Shown: positions 1-9,609, numbered from the stretch's first letter. The stretch: DNA of 64,000 nt from Caulobacter sp. (GCA_016125585.1 WGLL01000007.1:284906-348905), one strand, 5' to 3'. The notes: generated by a model from the letters alone, not told the origin. Program-made: numbers and translations.

Positions 1-1
1 C

Positions 2-70
2 CGCGTAAACCTGCTGGTGGCGCCCTCGAAGGTAAATGCGGTCCTGATCGAGGAGATGCTGATCAACTAG
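2..70 (+). CDS. fliL: C-terminal end of FliL-like flagellar basal body protein (5' truncated by window)
   Basis: Open frame from base 2 (RVNLLVAPSKVNAVLIEEMLIN*) just upstream of fliM; identity inferred mainly from fliL-fliM gene order. Confidence 0.55.
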   Translation, partial: RVNLLVAPSKVNAVLIEEMLIN

Positions 71-97
71 GCCCCGGCCCGGTTGCGCGATTTGTTC

Positions 98-1228
98 ATG
101 GCTGAAGACACCGAAGATCAGGACGCCCTGGCCCAGTGGGCCGCCAACAACGCCCCCGAAGAGGGCGGACCCGGCGCCGTGTCCGAGGCCGGGGTGGGCG
201 AATGGGATGGCGGCGAGCCGGAGGGCGATGGCCTCATCGGATCTGAGCGCATCCTCAATCAGGACGAGATCGACAGCCTTCTGGGCTTTGACCTCTCCGA
301 CGACGAGGGCGGCGAGCGCACCGGCATCCGCGCCATCATCAATTCGGCCCTGGTCTCCTACGAGCGCCTGCCGATGCTGGAGATCGTCTTCGACCGCCTC
401 GTGCGGTTGATGACCACCAGCCTGCGGAATTTCACCAGCGACAACGTCGAGGTCAGCCTCGACAACATCTCCTCGATCCGCTTCGGGGACTATCTGAACT
501 CGATCCCCCTGCCGGCCATCCTGTCGGTGTTCAGGGCCGAGGAACTGGACAACTACGGTCTGCTGACCGTCGATTCCAACCTGATCTATTCGATCGTCGA
601 CGTGCTGCTGGGCGGACGCCGCGGCACCGCCGCCATGCGCATCGAGGGCCGGCCCTACACCACGATCGAGCGGGTGCTGGTGCAGCGAATGGTCGAGGTG
701 GTGCTTCAGGACGCCAAGGCGGCGTTCGAGCCCTTGACGCCGGTCAATTTCGTCCTCGACCGGCTTGAGACCAACCCGCGCTTCGCCGCCATCGCCCGGC
801 CGGCTAACGCCGCCATCCTGGTCAAGCTTCGCATCGACATGGAAGACCGTGGCGGGCGCATCGAGCTGCTTCTGCCCTACGCCACCCTCGAGCCGATCCG
901 GAAGATGCTGCTCCAGCAGTTCATGGGTGAGAAGTTCGGCCGCGACAACATCTGGGAAAGCCACCTGGCTACCGAGCTGTGGACCACCCAGATGGAGGTC
1001 CGCGCCGTGCTCGACGAGCAGCAGGCGCCGCTCAGCAAGGTTCTGGCGCTCAAGGTCGGCGACACCCTGATGCTCAACGCCACCGGCGACAGCCTGGTCG
1101 AGCTGCGGGCCGGAACGATTCCCCTGACCCGCGGCCGCATGGGCCGCCGCAATCATCACATCGCCGTGCGCTGCGAGGCGCCACTGGATCCGGCCGCCAA
1201 ACAGGCCGTGCAAAAGAGGCTGACATGA
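98..1228 (+). CDS. fliM: Flagellar motor switch protein FliM
   Basis: LNQDEIDSLLGF motif, FliM middle domain and C-terminal SpoA-like region; ATG at 98 preferred over TTG at 83. Confidence 0.93.
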   Translation: MAEDTEDQDALAQWAANNAPEEGGPGAVSEAGVGEWDGGEPEGDGLIGSERILNQDEIDSLLGFDLSDDEGGERTGIRAIINSALVSYERLPMLEIVFDRLVRLMTTSLRNFTSDNVEVSLDNISSIRFGDYLNSIPLPAILSVFRAEELDNYGLLTVDSNLIYSIVDVLLGGRRGTAAMRIEGRPYTTIERVLVQRMVEVVLQDAKAAFEPLTPVNFVLDRLETNPRFAAIARPANAAILVKLRIDMEDRGGRIELLLPYATLEPIRKMLLQQFMGEKFGRDNIWESHLATELWTTQMEVRAVLDEQQAPLSKVLALKVGDTLMLNATGDSLVELRAGTIPLTRGRMGRRNHHIAVRCEAPLDPAAKQAVQKRLT

Positions 1229-1710
1229 GCATCGTCGCGCTTTCCATGAACATCCTGCTGGGTGTGTTGCTCATTGCCGCCATGGCCTTTGGCTGGCGGC
1301 TGGAGCGTCAGCTCAAGGCCTTGCGCGCCGGTCACGACAATTTCGCCAAGGCGGTCGGCGATCTCGACGCCGCCGCGCGCCGCGCCGAGGCCGGTCTGGC
1401 CGCGCTTCGACTCGCCAGCGAGGAGGCCGAGGAAGGCCTCGCCGCCCGAATCGAGACGGCGCGCGCCCTCAGCGAGCAACTGGATCGCCCGATGTCCGAC
1501 CGGTCGCGCCGCGGAACGCCGGGCGACGCCGCTCCCAGCCGCGACGATGACTGGCTGGACCGTCCCCTGGCGCCGGTCCGCGCCCGCACCGCTCCGGTGC
1601 GGTCGGAGCCCCAGACCACCGCCCGGTCGCGGGCGCGCATCGACGACGATCTGTTTGAACCCGAAATTGGCGCCGGCCGTCTGCGCGCCATACCCGGAGG
1701 CCGCTCATGA
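1225..1710 (+). CDS. Small membrane-anchored protein of the flagellar cluster (DUF6468-like)
   Basis: ATGA overlap with fliM; N-terminal TM (MSIVALSMNILLGVLLIAAMAFGW) followed by coiled coil. Confidence 0.7.
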   Translation: MSIVALSMNILLGVLLIAAMAFGWRLERQLKALRAGHDNFAKAVGDLDAAARRAEAGLAALRLASEEAEEGLAARIETARALSEQLDRPMSDRSRRGTPGDAAPSRDDDWLDRPLAPVRARTAPVRSEPQTTARSRARIDDDLFEPEIGAGRLRAIPGGRS

Positions 1711-2489
1711 GCCGCATTCCCCGCATTCTTCCCCTGGCCGGCGTCGCTGTCGCCGGGGTTCTGGCGATCAACGCCCTGGCTGGCGCGGACAGTGTTCCGC
1801 GCCTCTTTTCCGGCGCCCGGGCCTGGGCCGAGGGCACGGAAGGCAAGGCGCCGGAGGCCAAGACCGACGCCGAGGCCGCCAAGGCGGCCAAGCCGGCCGC
1901 CGTCTGCGCCCCGACCGCCGCCGAACTGGCCAAGGAGGCCGGGCTGTCGCCGTCGGAGCTGCAGGCGCTGCAGGACCTGGGCGCCCGTCGCGGCCAGCTG
2001 GACGAGCGTGAGCAGGGCATGGACGTGCAGCTTCAGCTGATCGCCGCGGCCGAGGCCAAGCTGGACGCCAAGTTCAAGGCGCTCGACACCCTCAAGGGCG
2101 ACATCAAGGGCCTGCTCGGCCAAGCCGACGCCCAGCAGGAGCAGGAAATCACCCGGCTGGTCGCCGTGTTCTCGGCGATGAAGCCCAAGGACGCCGCCGC
2201 GCAGATGCGCGTGCTCGACGACAGCGTCCGCCTGCCGATCGCCTCGCGCATGAAGGAACGCACCCTGGCCGCCATCCTGGCCCAGATGCCGCCGGCGGAA
2301 GCCAACAAGATCACCGAGGCCCTGGCCCGCCGGTTCACCGACAACGCGGCGGTTCTGGCCGGCAAGAAGGCGCTTGAGCCGACGCCGCAGGAAGTCGCGA
2401 CGGCGGCGCCGACGACTCCGAGCGGCAAGCCGGCGGCGGGTCCGGCCGGCAAGGCGCCTGACGCCAAGCCGCAGACCAAGGGCGGCTAG
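1707..2489 (+). CDS. MotE/MgtE-N-like flagellar protein
   Basis: Signal/TM N-terminus, coiled coil, MgtE_N-like segment (FSAMKPKDAAAQMRVLDDSVRLPIASRMKERTLAAILAQMPPAEANKITEAL); overlaps upstream gene by 4 bp. Confidence 0.75.
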   Translation: MSRIPRILPLAGVAVAGVLAINALAGADSVPRLFSGARAWAEGTEGKAPEAKTDAEAAKAAKPAAVCAPTAAELAKEAGLSPSELQALQDLGARRGQLDEREQGMDVQLQLIAAAEAKLDAKFKALDTLKGDIKGLLGQADAQQEQEITRLVAVFSAMKPKDAAAQMRVLDDSVRLPIASRMKERTLAAILAQMPPAEANKITEALARRFTDNAAVLAGKKALEPTPQEVATAAPTTPSGKPAAGPAGKAPDAKPQTKGG

Positions 2490-5411
2490 ATGAGTCTTCG
2501 CCGGACACTCCGCTCCGGCGTTGCGGCCGCCTGCATCCTGGGCGTCGCCGCGCCCGTCGGCTATGCGGCGCCGGCGGTCAGCAGCCGTTCGGCCCTCGAT
2601 ATCAAGTTCGCCGAGGCCGAGCAGTTCTCGCGCATCGAGTTTCACTGGGCTGGCCGAGCAAGGGTTCAGTCCCGACGCGAAGGCCAGGCGCTGATCCTGC
2701 GCTTCAGTCGCGACGCCGACCCCGACATCGGCATGCTTCGGGCGACGCCGCCGAAGTGGATCAAGCGGGTAGAGACCCGTCACGTCGGCGGCGTCCTCGA
2801 AATCGTCCTGACCCTGGACGACGGCGCCGATGCGATCGTCGGCCAGTCGGATGGGGCGGCCTACGTCAACGTCTCGGCGAAGAAGGCGGCGCCCGCCGCG
2901 CCGCCTGAACCGCCGCCTCCCGCCGAGGTCGCCACCACCACGGCGCCGCCCCGGGCCAATCCGACGCCGGCCAACGGTCTGGTTCCGGTCTCGATCAAGC
3001 AGGCCGCCAGCGAGACGCGTCTCAGCTTTGACTGGAAGGCCCCCCTTGGCGCGGCGGTGTTTCGCCGGGGTGAGGCCCTCTGGATCGTCTTCGACGCCCC
3101 GGGTCGGCTGGACGTCGGCAAGCTGCCGGCCAACAACAATCGCTATCGGCGGCTGCAGGCGCTGAACGGCAAGGACTACGCTGCTCTGCGGCTTGTCGTG
3201 GCCCGCGACGCCCCCGTCTCGGTGGTCGGCGAGGGGGCGCGCTGGACGGTTGTGCTCGGCGGCGGAGCGCCGGCCTCGCGCGATTCCACGGGCGGCGTGA
3301 TCAAGGTGTCCCGCGACGCGGAGTCAGCCGGGGCTGCGCTCAGCGCGGCCATGGCCGGCGCCGGACGGCCGGTGTGGATCGACGATCCGGTGGTCGGCGA
3401 CAGGCTGGGCGTCGTGCCGGCTCTGGCGCCCGCAAAGGGTCTGTCCGCCCGCCGCGACTACGTCGATCTGGCCATGCTGCCCACGGTCCACGGCCTGGCA
3501 ATCGAAAGCTATGCGCCCGGGCTGTCGATGGCGGTCAACGGCGATCTGGTGACGGTGGGCAAGGCCGCCGGCCTGACCCTCTCGCCAGGCTGGCTGGCGG
3601 AAGCGGGTCAGGATGCCGAGGCCCCGGGCGCGCCCGCCAAGGCGTCAATGCCCTCGCTGATCGGCGAGGACTGGGGCAAGACCGGCAAGGGCGGGTTCAT
3701 GGCCCGATATGACGTCCTGATGGCGGCGGCTTCCGCCGAGGAGGCCAAGGGCGACGCAGCGCCGACCGACGCCCGGATGGCGCTGGCGCGGTTCCTGGTC
3801 GGCTCGGAACTGTCCTACGAAGCCATCGGCATGCTCAACGCCACGGCCCGCTCGCGCGAGACCCTGATGGGGGACGCCGACTTCCGGGGCCTGCGCGGCA
3901 TCTCCCGGGTGATGGCCGGGAGGCTGAAAGAGGCCGACAGCGACCTTTCGGTGGGCGTCCTGGCGGACGATCCCTCAAGCGCCGCCTGGCGCGGCTATAT
4001 CGCCTCGCAGCAGGGACAATGGGCCGACGCCCGCGCCAAGTTCGCCCAGGCGGCTCAGGCCATGTCCCTGTTCCCGCCGGTCTGGCGGGCCCGCTTCGAA
4101 CGCGCAGACGCGGAGGCGGCCATCGCCCTTGGCGATCTGGCCGGCGCCGAAAGCTGCATGCGCCGGGCCAGCATCGCCGGGCTGCCCTCGGCGGAGGAGA
4201 TGGCCAATCATCTCACCGAAGCCAAGCTGCTGGAGGCGCGGGGCCAGAAGGACAAGGCCCTGGCCATCTATGAGCAGATCGCCAAGGCGCCGCTTGAGCA
4301 ATATTCGACGCCGGCCATGCTCCACGCGACCCAGATCCGCCTGGAGCAGGGCAAGATCACGCCGGTCGAGGCGGCGCGGATCTTCGACGGCTTGCGCTAT
4401 CGCTGGCGGGGAGACGCCACCGAGCTTGAAACCGTGCGGATGCTCGGCAAGCTGTATCTGAGCCAGGGCCGGTACCGCGAGGCGCTGGAGGCGCTGCGGT
4501 CGGCGGGAACGCGGCTGCCGGACCTGCCCGTGGCGCTGGATCTTCAGAATGACCTGTCGGCGGCCTTCCGCAGCCTGTTCCTCGATGGTCTGGCCGATGG
4601 GCTGGAACCGATCCAGGCGCTGGGTCTGTTCAACGACTTCAAGGACCTGATCCCCATCGGCGCCGATGGCGACATGATGGCCCGCAAGATGGTGCGGCGG
4701 CTGGTTGACGTCGATCTGCTGGACCAGGCCGCGACGATCCTGAAATGGCAGGTGGACAACCGTCTGGACGGCGTGGCCAAGGCCCAGGTGGCCACCGATC
4801 TGGCCCTGATCTACCTGATGAACCGCCAGCCGGAACAGGCGCTTGCGGCCATCAACGGCTCCCGCACGACCGTCCTGCCCGCCGCGTTGAACGCCGAACG
4901 GCGGGTCATCACCGCCCGCGCCCTGATGGGGGTCGGGCGGCTCGACGCGGCGCTTGAAGTGATCGAGTCCGACAACTCCGCCGAGGCGCTGGATGTCCGC
5001 TCCGAGATCGCCTGGAAGGGCCGCAGCTGGCCGCTGGCCGGCGAGCTCTATGAGAAGGGTTTGGGCGACCGCTGGAAGAGCCCCTTGCCGTTGCGGGCCG
5101 ACGAGGAAGGCCGGCTCCTGCGGGCAGGCGTGGCCTACAGCCTGGCGGGAGACGAGGCCAGCCTGACCAGGATGCGGGACCGCTACGAGCCGCTGTTCGA
5201 CGCCGGCCGCAATCCCGAAGCGCTCAAGGTCGCCTTCTCGGCCATGGACGGGGCCCGTCTGACCACGACCGACTTCGGTCGCTCGGTCGCCGAGACCGAA
5301 GCCTTCAATGGCTGGGTGGCGCGGATGAAGACCAAATTCCGGGACAGCCCGGCGCCGCTGGGCAAGGCGACCCGCCAGGCGGAAGCCAAACCGGCGACCA
5401 AGGCCGGCTGA
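2490..5411 (+). CDS. Large exported TPR protein with N-terminal AMIN-like repeats, flagellar cluster
   Basis: 973 aa, signal peptide, two beta-rich AMIN-like segments, then TPR helical repeats; starts immediately after the upstream stop. Confidence 0.75.
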   Translation: MSLRRTLRSGVAAACILGVAAPVGYAAPAVSSRSALDIKFAEAEQFSRIEFHWAGRARVQSRREGQALILRFSRDADPDIGMLRATPPKWIKRVETRHVGGVLEIVLTLDDGADAIVGQSDGAAYVNVSAKKAAPAAPPEPPPPAEVATTTAPPRANPTPANGLVPVSIKQAASETRLSFDWKAPLGAAVFRRGEALWIVFDAPGRLDVGKLPANNNRYRRLQALNGKDYAALRLVVARDAPVSVVGEGARWTVVLGGGAPASRDSTGGVIKVSRDAESAGAALSAAMAGAGRPVWIDDPVVGDRLGVVPALAPAKGLSARRDYVDLAMLPTVHGLAIESYAPGLSMAVNGDLVTVGKAAGLTLSPGWLAEAGQDAEAPGAPAKASMPSLIGEDWGKTGKGGFMARYDVLMAAASAEEAKGDAAPTDARMALARFLVGSELSYEAIGMLNATARSRETLMGDADFRGLRGISRVMAGRLKEADSDLSVGVLADDPSSAAWRGYIASQQGQWADARAKFAQAAQAMSLFPPVWRARFERADAEAAIALGDLAGAESCMRRASIAGLPSAEEMANHLTEAKLLEARGQKDKALAIYEQIAKAPLEQYSTPAMLHATQIRLEQGKITPVEAARIFDGLRYRWRGDATELETVRMLGKLYLSQGRYREALEALRSAGTRLPDLPVALDLQNDLSAAFRSLFLDGLADGLEPIQALGLFNDFKDLIPIGADGDMMARKMVRRLVDVDLLDQAATILKWQVDNRLDGVAKAQVATDLALIYLMNRQPEQALAAINGSRTTVLPAALNAERRVITARALMGVGRLDAALEVIESDNSAEALDVRSEIAWKGRSWPLAGELYEKGLGDRWKSPLPLRADEEGRLLRAGVAYSLAGDEASLTRMRDRYEPLFDAGRNPEALKVAFSAMDGARLTTTDFGRSVAETEAFNGWVARMKTKFRDSPAPLGKATRQAEAKPATKAG

Positions 5412-5466
5412 TAAGACCACCGCGAAGGGTCGTTCCGGCCAGACGGAATCCGGGCGTGTTGCGTCT

Positions 5467-6225
5467 TCAACCGGGAATGAAGCTCTCGACCAGGCTTCCC
5501 GCGACCAGGCGCCAGCCATCCACCAGCACAAAGAAGATCAGCTTGAAGGGCAGGCTGATGACGACCGGCGGCAACATCATCATCCCCATGCTCATCAGCA
5601 CGCTGGCCACCACCAGATCTATAACCAGGAAGGGCACGAACAGCAGAAAGCCGATCTCGAAGGCGCGCTTCAGCTCGCTGATCATGAAGGCCGGGGTGAC
5701 CACGCGAAGCGGCGTGTCCTGCAGGGTGGCGGGCTTGGAAATCTTGGACAGGCGAACAAACAGCGCCAGGTCGTCGCGGTCCACCTGGCTGAGCATGAAG
5801 GTCTTCACCGGCGAGGAGGCCGCGTCGAAGGCCTGTGGCAGCTCCATCTGCTGATTGAGCAGCGGCCGGATTCCCTCATCGTAGGATTTCTGGAAGGTCG
5901 GGGCCATGACGATGGCGGTCAGGAACAGGGCCAGGCTGATCAGCACCGCATTGGGCGGGCTCTGTTGCAGCCCAAGGGCCGTCCTCAGCAAGCCCAGGAC
6001 CACCACGATGCGCACGAAGCTGGTGGTCATGATGACGATCGACGGCGCCAGGGACAGCACCGTCATCAGCCCGATCAGCTGGACGACCCGTTCGGTCAGA
6101 CCGGCCCCTGTGCCAAGGTCGATGTTGACGGCCTGGGCGGCGGCGACGCCCGGCAAGGCCAGGGCGGCGGCCAGGACCAAGCCAAGCGCCAGCGGCAGGC
6201 GCGCGCCTCTGAGGGCGACCTTCAT
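5467..6225 (-). CDS. fliP: Flagellar biosynthetic protein FliP
   Basis: MTVLSLAPSIVIMTTSFVRIVVVLGLLRTALGLQQSPPNAVLISLALFLTAIVM and MGMMMLPPVVISLPFKLIFFVLVDGW are FliP hallmarks; ATG at 6225. Confidence 0.95.
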   Translation of the reverse strand: MKVALRGARLPLALGLVLAAALALPGVAAAQAVNIDLGTGAGLTERVVQLIGLMTVLSLAPSIVIMTTSFVRIVVVLGLLRTALGLQQSPPNAVLISLALFLTAIVMAPTFQKSYDEGIRPLLNQQMELPQAFDAASSPVKTFMLSQVDRDDLALFVRLSKISKPATLQDTPLRVVTPAFMISELKRAFEIGFLLFVPFLVIDLVVASVLMSMGMMMLPPVVISLPFKLIFFVLVDGWRLVAGSLVESFIPG

Positions 6226-6533
6226 TGGGCGATCTCCTTGGCGGGGGCCTTGCGCGAGCGTGATGGCGCGGGCGGCTTGAGCGTTTCCAGCATGCGGCCC
6301 TCGCCAATGAGGATCAGCCGCTCCTCGCCGTCGAGGCGGACGAGAACGAGGCGGCGGGTCGGGTCCAGAACCAGGGTTTCCAGCAAGGCCAGTCTCCGCT
6401 CCCGCGCCGGTCCCTGAAACCGGGCGATCACATCGGGGCCGAACCGTCGCAGGCCGACCGCGGTCAGGCCGATCAGGCCCAGGGTCACCGCGAGGGCGGC
6501 GATCGCCTGAAGGATCTGGAGCAGGGTGGCCAT
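6222..6533 (-). CDS. fliO: Flagellar biosynthesis protein FliO
   Basis: Short single-TM protein with LVRLDGEERLILIGEGRMLETL; 4-bp overlap with fliP. Confidence 0.85.
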   Translation of the reverse strand: MATLLQILQAIAALAVTLGLIGLTAVGLRRFGPDVIARFQGPARERRLALLETLVLDPTRRLVLVRLDGEERLILIGEGRMLETLKPPAPSRSRKAPAKEIAQ

Positions 6534-6578
6534 GGGTGCGCGGTACTCTGGGGACCCCCACCAGATGGCCTGTAAAAC

Positions 6579-6593
6579 TTAAGGGCCGATTAA
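6579..6593. promoter_or_regulatory. Putative CtrA box TTAA-GGGCCGA-TTAA
   Basis: Exact match to TTAA-N7-TTAA in the fliO/flgB divergent intergenic region. Confidence 0.7.
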
Positions 6594-6618
6594 CCCTGTT
6601 TCTTCACTGTTGGGGCCC

Positions 6619-7071
6619 ATGAACATCGGCGACATCCCGCTTTTCTCGATGCTTCGCAACCGCCTCGGATACCTCTCCGAGCGGCAGAACGTGATCGCCG
6701 AGAATATCGCCAACGCCAGCACGCCCGGGTTCATCGCCCGCGACATGAAGCCGTTCAGTTTCGAGGCGACCCTGCGAGGCCAGAACGGCGGCCAGATGGG
6801 CAGATCGGCGACGACCCTGGCCATGAGCCAGCCGGTGATGACCCAGGCCGGCCACATGACCGGAACCGCGCGCAAGGCCGGCGGCGTCCAGACCTACGGC
6901 AAGGCGGTGAAGAGCCGCGACACGGAGACGACGCTCGACGGCAACGGCGTGGTGCTCGAGGACCAGATGATCAAGATGACCGAGACGCGGATGGAATATG
7001 ACGCCGCGATCGGTTTCTACCAGAAATCCATGGCCCTGCTCCGCATGGCCGCCCGGCCGCCGGGTCGCTAG
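6619..7071 (+). CDS. flgB: Flagellar basal body rod protein FlgB
   Basis: RLGYLSERQNVIAENIANASTPGFIARD rod N-terminal motif; ATG at 6619. Confidence 0.93.
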   Translation: MNIGDIPLFSMLRNRLGYLSERQNVIAENIANASTPGFIARDMKPFSFEATLRGQNGGQMGRSATTLAMSQPVMTQAGHMTGTARKAGGVQTYGKAVKSRDTETTLDGNGVVLEDQMIKMTETRMEYDAAIGFYQKSMALLRMAARPPGR

Positions 7072-7082
7072 AGGACCGCTAG

Positions 7083-7502
7083 ATGCCCGAGATTCCGTCT
7101 CAGCCGAACGTCACCATGCGCATCGCCACTTCCGGCCTGCGGGCGCAGCAGGCGCGGATGCGGGTCATCGCCGAGAACATGGCCAACGCCAATTCCACCG
7201 CGCGCACCCCGGACGGCGACCCCTACCGGCGGCAGGTCTCGGTGTTTCAGCCCAAGGCCATCGACGGCGGCCAGGGGGTCCAGCTGGCGCGCATCGAACC
7301 CGACAGCCGCGACTTCAAGATGACCTACGATCCCGGTCACCCCGCGGCCAACGCCGACGGTTACGTCAAGACGCCCAATGTCGATCCGCTGATCGAGGCG
7401 CTCGACCTGCGGGAAGCCCAGCGGGCCTATGAGGCCAATCTCAACGTCATCGAGACGGCGCGGTCGATGGAGATGCGCACCCTCGAACTGCTCAAGAAAT
7501 AG
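7083..7502 (+). CDS. flgC: Flagellar basal body rod protein FlgC
   Basis: SGLRAQQARMRVIAENMANANST...PYRRQ; C-term EAQRAYEANLNVIETARSM. Confidence 0.94.
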   Translation: MPEIPSQPNVTMRIATSGLRAQQARMRVIAENMANANSTARTPDGDPYRRQVSVFQPKAIDGGQGVQLARIEPDSRDFKMTYDPGHPAANADGYVKTPNVDPLIEALDLREAQRAYEANLNVIETARSMEMRTLELLKK

Positions 7503-7512
7503 GGGCTGAGGC

Positions 7513-7818
7513 ATGATCACCGCGCTCGCCGCCGCCAAGGCCTATGCCGCGACCCAGGGCGCCGGAGGCGTGCCCGGAACCGACGCCGCCTCCGTTGGCG
7601 GCGCCAGCTTTGGCGATCTCCTGAAGAATGTGCTCGGCGACGCGGTGCAGAGCTCCAAGACCGCTGAAAGCCAGATGGCGGCCCATGTGGCGGGGAAGTC
7701 GGAACTGATCGACGTGGTCACCGCCATTTCCTCGGCCGAGGCCAGCCTTGAGACCGTGATGGCCGTGCGGGATCAGGTGATCAGCGCCTATCAGGAAATC
7801 ATGCGGATGCCGATCTGA
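7513..7818 (+). CDS. fliE: Flagellar hook-basal body protein FliE
   Basis: [20 protein letters not shown]...[34 protein letters not shown]. Confidence 0.94.
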   Translation: MITALAAAKAYAATQGAGGVPGTDAASVGGASFGDLLKNVLGDAVQSSKTAESQMAAHVAGKSELIDVVTAISSAEASLETVMAVRDQVISAYQEIMRMPI

Positions 7819-7909
7819 CGGCCTTTGCCGGCCATCTTCAGCATGAACCGAACATAACGACCGGCTCAGGTCCGCTTCAGGCGGCAGGCACTAAAACCTT
7901 CCTCATGGT

Positions 7910-7930
7910 GTTCATCCGGTTCGGGTGAAC
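7910..7930 (+). promoter_or_regulatory. Inverted repeat (GTTCATCC-ggttc-GGGTGAAC) in 5' leader
   Basis: 8-bp arms with one G-T pair, just upstream of the aagaggag RBS of the next gene. Confidence 0.35.
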
Positions 7931-7952
7931 GAAACCCAAGAGGAGTTCCACC

Positions 7953-8369
7953 ATGAAGAAGATCATCATCGCCGCCACGGCCGCCGCCGCCCTGATGGCC
8001 GCCATGCCCGCCGCCGCCCAGACCTACGGCCACAGCCGCGACGGCTACCGCGGCGACCGCGCCGCTCAGGTTTATCGCGGCGGGCCCGCCGTCCGCGCCG
8101 AGCGCCGTGACGATCGCCGCGACTGGATCCAGCTGCGCCGGATCGACCAGCGCCAGGCCCAGATCGCCCGCCGCATCGACGTCGGCCTCCGCCAGCGCGC
8201 CCTGACCTATCACGAGGCCCGCATCCTGCGGACCAAGCTCAACCAGATCGAGCGTCTTGAGCGTCGCTACGTTCGCTCCAACCGCGATCTGACCCGCGCC
8301 GAGGCCCGGAACCTGAACATCCGCCTCGACCAGTTGACCTGGGAGCTTCGCTACCGTCTCCGCGCGTAA
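7953..8369 (+). CDS. Small exported Arg-rich helical protein, unknown function
   Basis: Signal peptide MKKIIIAATAAAALMAAMPAAAQ, strong RBS, terminator downstream. Confidence 0.8.
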   Translation: MKKIIIAATAAAALMAAMPAAAQTYGHSRDGYRGDRAAQVYRGGPAVRAERRDDRRDWIQLRRIDQRQAQIARRIDVGLRQRALTYHEARILRTKLNQIERLERRYVRSNRDLTRAEARNLNIRLDQLTWELRYRLRA

Positions 8370-8394
8370 CGGCTGAGGCGACCAGCTGAAGGAA

Positions 8395-8421
8395 GGGGCG
8401 GCCTCCGGGCCGCCCCTTTTT
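8395..8421 (+). terminator. Rho-independent terminator
   Basis: GGGGCGGCC-TCCG-GGCCGCCCC stem-loop followed by TTTTT. Confidence 0.85.
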
Positions 8422-8433
8422 CGCGCCTGCGGC

Positions 8434-9234
8434 TCAGAGATCCAGGGTGACGACGACCGGCACATGGTCGGAGGGCTTTTCCCAGCCCCGCACATCGCGG
8501 CAGATCTCCACCCCGGTCAGGCGATCCGCGGCCTGGGCCGACAGCAGATGATGATCGATGCGGATGCCGTGGTTCCGCGGCCAGGCGCCGGCCTGATAAT
8601 CCCAGAAGGTGTAGCCGCCCGGGGCGCCATTCATCTGCATATAGGCGTCGGTCAGGCCCAGGTTCTTCAGGGCGCGAAAGGCGCCGCGGCTCTCGGGCTG
8701 GAACAGGGCGTCGTCCAGCCACCCTTCCGGCTTGTCGGCGTCTTCCGGTTCGGGAATGACATTGTAGTCGCCGCACAGCACCAGCGGCTCCTCAAACGCC
8801 AGCAGCGCGCGCGCATGAGCGTTCAGGCGCGCCATCCAGTCCAGCTTGTATGTGAACTTGGCCGTCCCGACGGGATTGCCATTGGGCAGGTAAAGGCCGC
8901 CGACCCGCACCGGGCGCGGTCCCGAGATCAGGGCTTCAATGTAGCGGGCATGGTCGTCGGCCTCGCCGTCGGCCCCGGCGCCGTCAGCCCCCGGCAGGCC
9001 CTTCCTGACGTCTTCCATCGGACTCTTCGAAAGCAGGGCGACGCCGTTGTAGCTCTTCTGGCCGTGGGTCTCGACGTTGTAGCCCAGCCGCTCGAACGCC
9101 TCGCGCGGGAACTTCTCGTCGACGCATTTGATCTCCTGCAGACAGGCGACGTCGGGCGCCGCTTCCTCGAACCACTGCAATACAGTTGGCAGGCGAGCAT
9201 TGATGGAGTTCACATTCCAGGTGGCGATACGCAT
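8434..9234 (-). CDS. xthA: Exodeoxyribonuclease III
   Basis: MRIATWNVNSINARLP...LQEIKC...GDYNVIPEPEDADKP...RIDHHLLS...PSDHVPVV. Confidence 0.92.
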   Translation of the reverse strand: MRIATWNVNSINARLPTVLQWFEEAAPDVACLQEIKCVDEKFPREAFERLGYNVETHGQKSYNGVALLSKSPMEDVRKGLPGADGAGADGEADDHARYIEALISGPRPVRVGGLYLPNGNPVGTAKFTYKLDWMARLNAHARALLAFEEPLVLCGDYNVIPEPEDADKPEGWLDDALFQPESRGAFRALKNLGLTDAYMQMNGAPGGYTFWDYQAGAWPRNHGIRIDHHLLSAQAADRLTGVEICRDVRGWEKPSDHVPVVVTLDL

Positions 9235-9270
9235 TGACGGCTCCGGCGGGACGCTGGAAGGCTAGAACCC

Positions 9271-9609
9271 ATGACCGAGGGGCTCAAGGGGCGAGAGCGA
9301 CGGGAGAAGGGGCGACGGGCAATGCTGCTCGCCGCGCTGACTCTCGGCTGGCTGGGTCTAATCCCGTTCGGCGCAGTCGGCGCGCTGTTTTCGCCGCTGG
9401 TCTTCGATCATCGGCCGAATTTGCTGAACCCGGTCGCCTGGCTGGGCTTTCTGCTGATCGTCGGCTTCTGGATCGTCTGTATCCTGGCCCCGTTCGTCGC
9501 CTGGGTGGCCTGGAAGCGGGGCCAGGAGCCCCACGCCTGGATCGCCATCGCCGTGCCGGCCGCCTGGCTGATGGCCATGGGGCTGTCTCTTCAGTTCGTC
9601 CCCTTCTGA
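9271..9609 (+). CDS. Small integral membrane protein, unknown
   Basis: Three hydrophobic segments; 3' end overlaps the convergent hydrolase gene. Confidence 0.6.
   Translation: MTEGLKGRERREKGRRAMLLAALTLGWLGLIPFGAVGALFSPLVFDHRPNLLNPVAWLGFLLIVGFWIVCILAPFVAWVAWKRGQEPHAWIAIAVPAAWLMAMGLSLQFVPF

Noticed and set aside
1332-2783. 483-aa minus-strand ORF opposite motE-like region
   Set aside because: Antisense shadow across several flagellar-cluster genes with overlapping starts and stops
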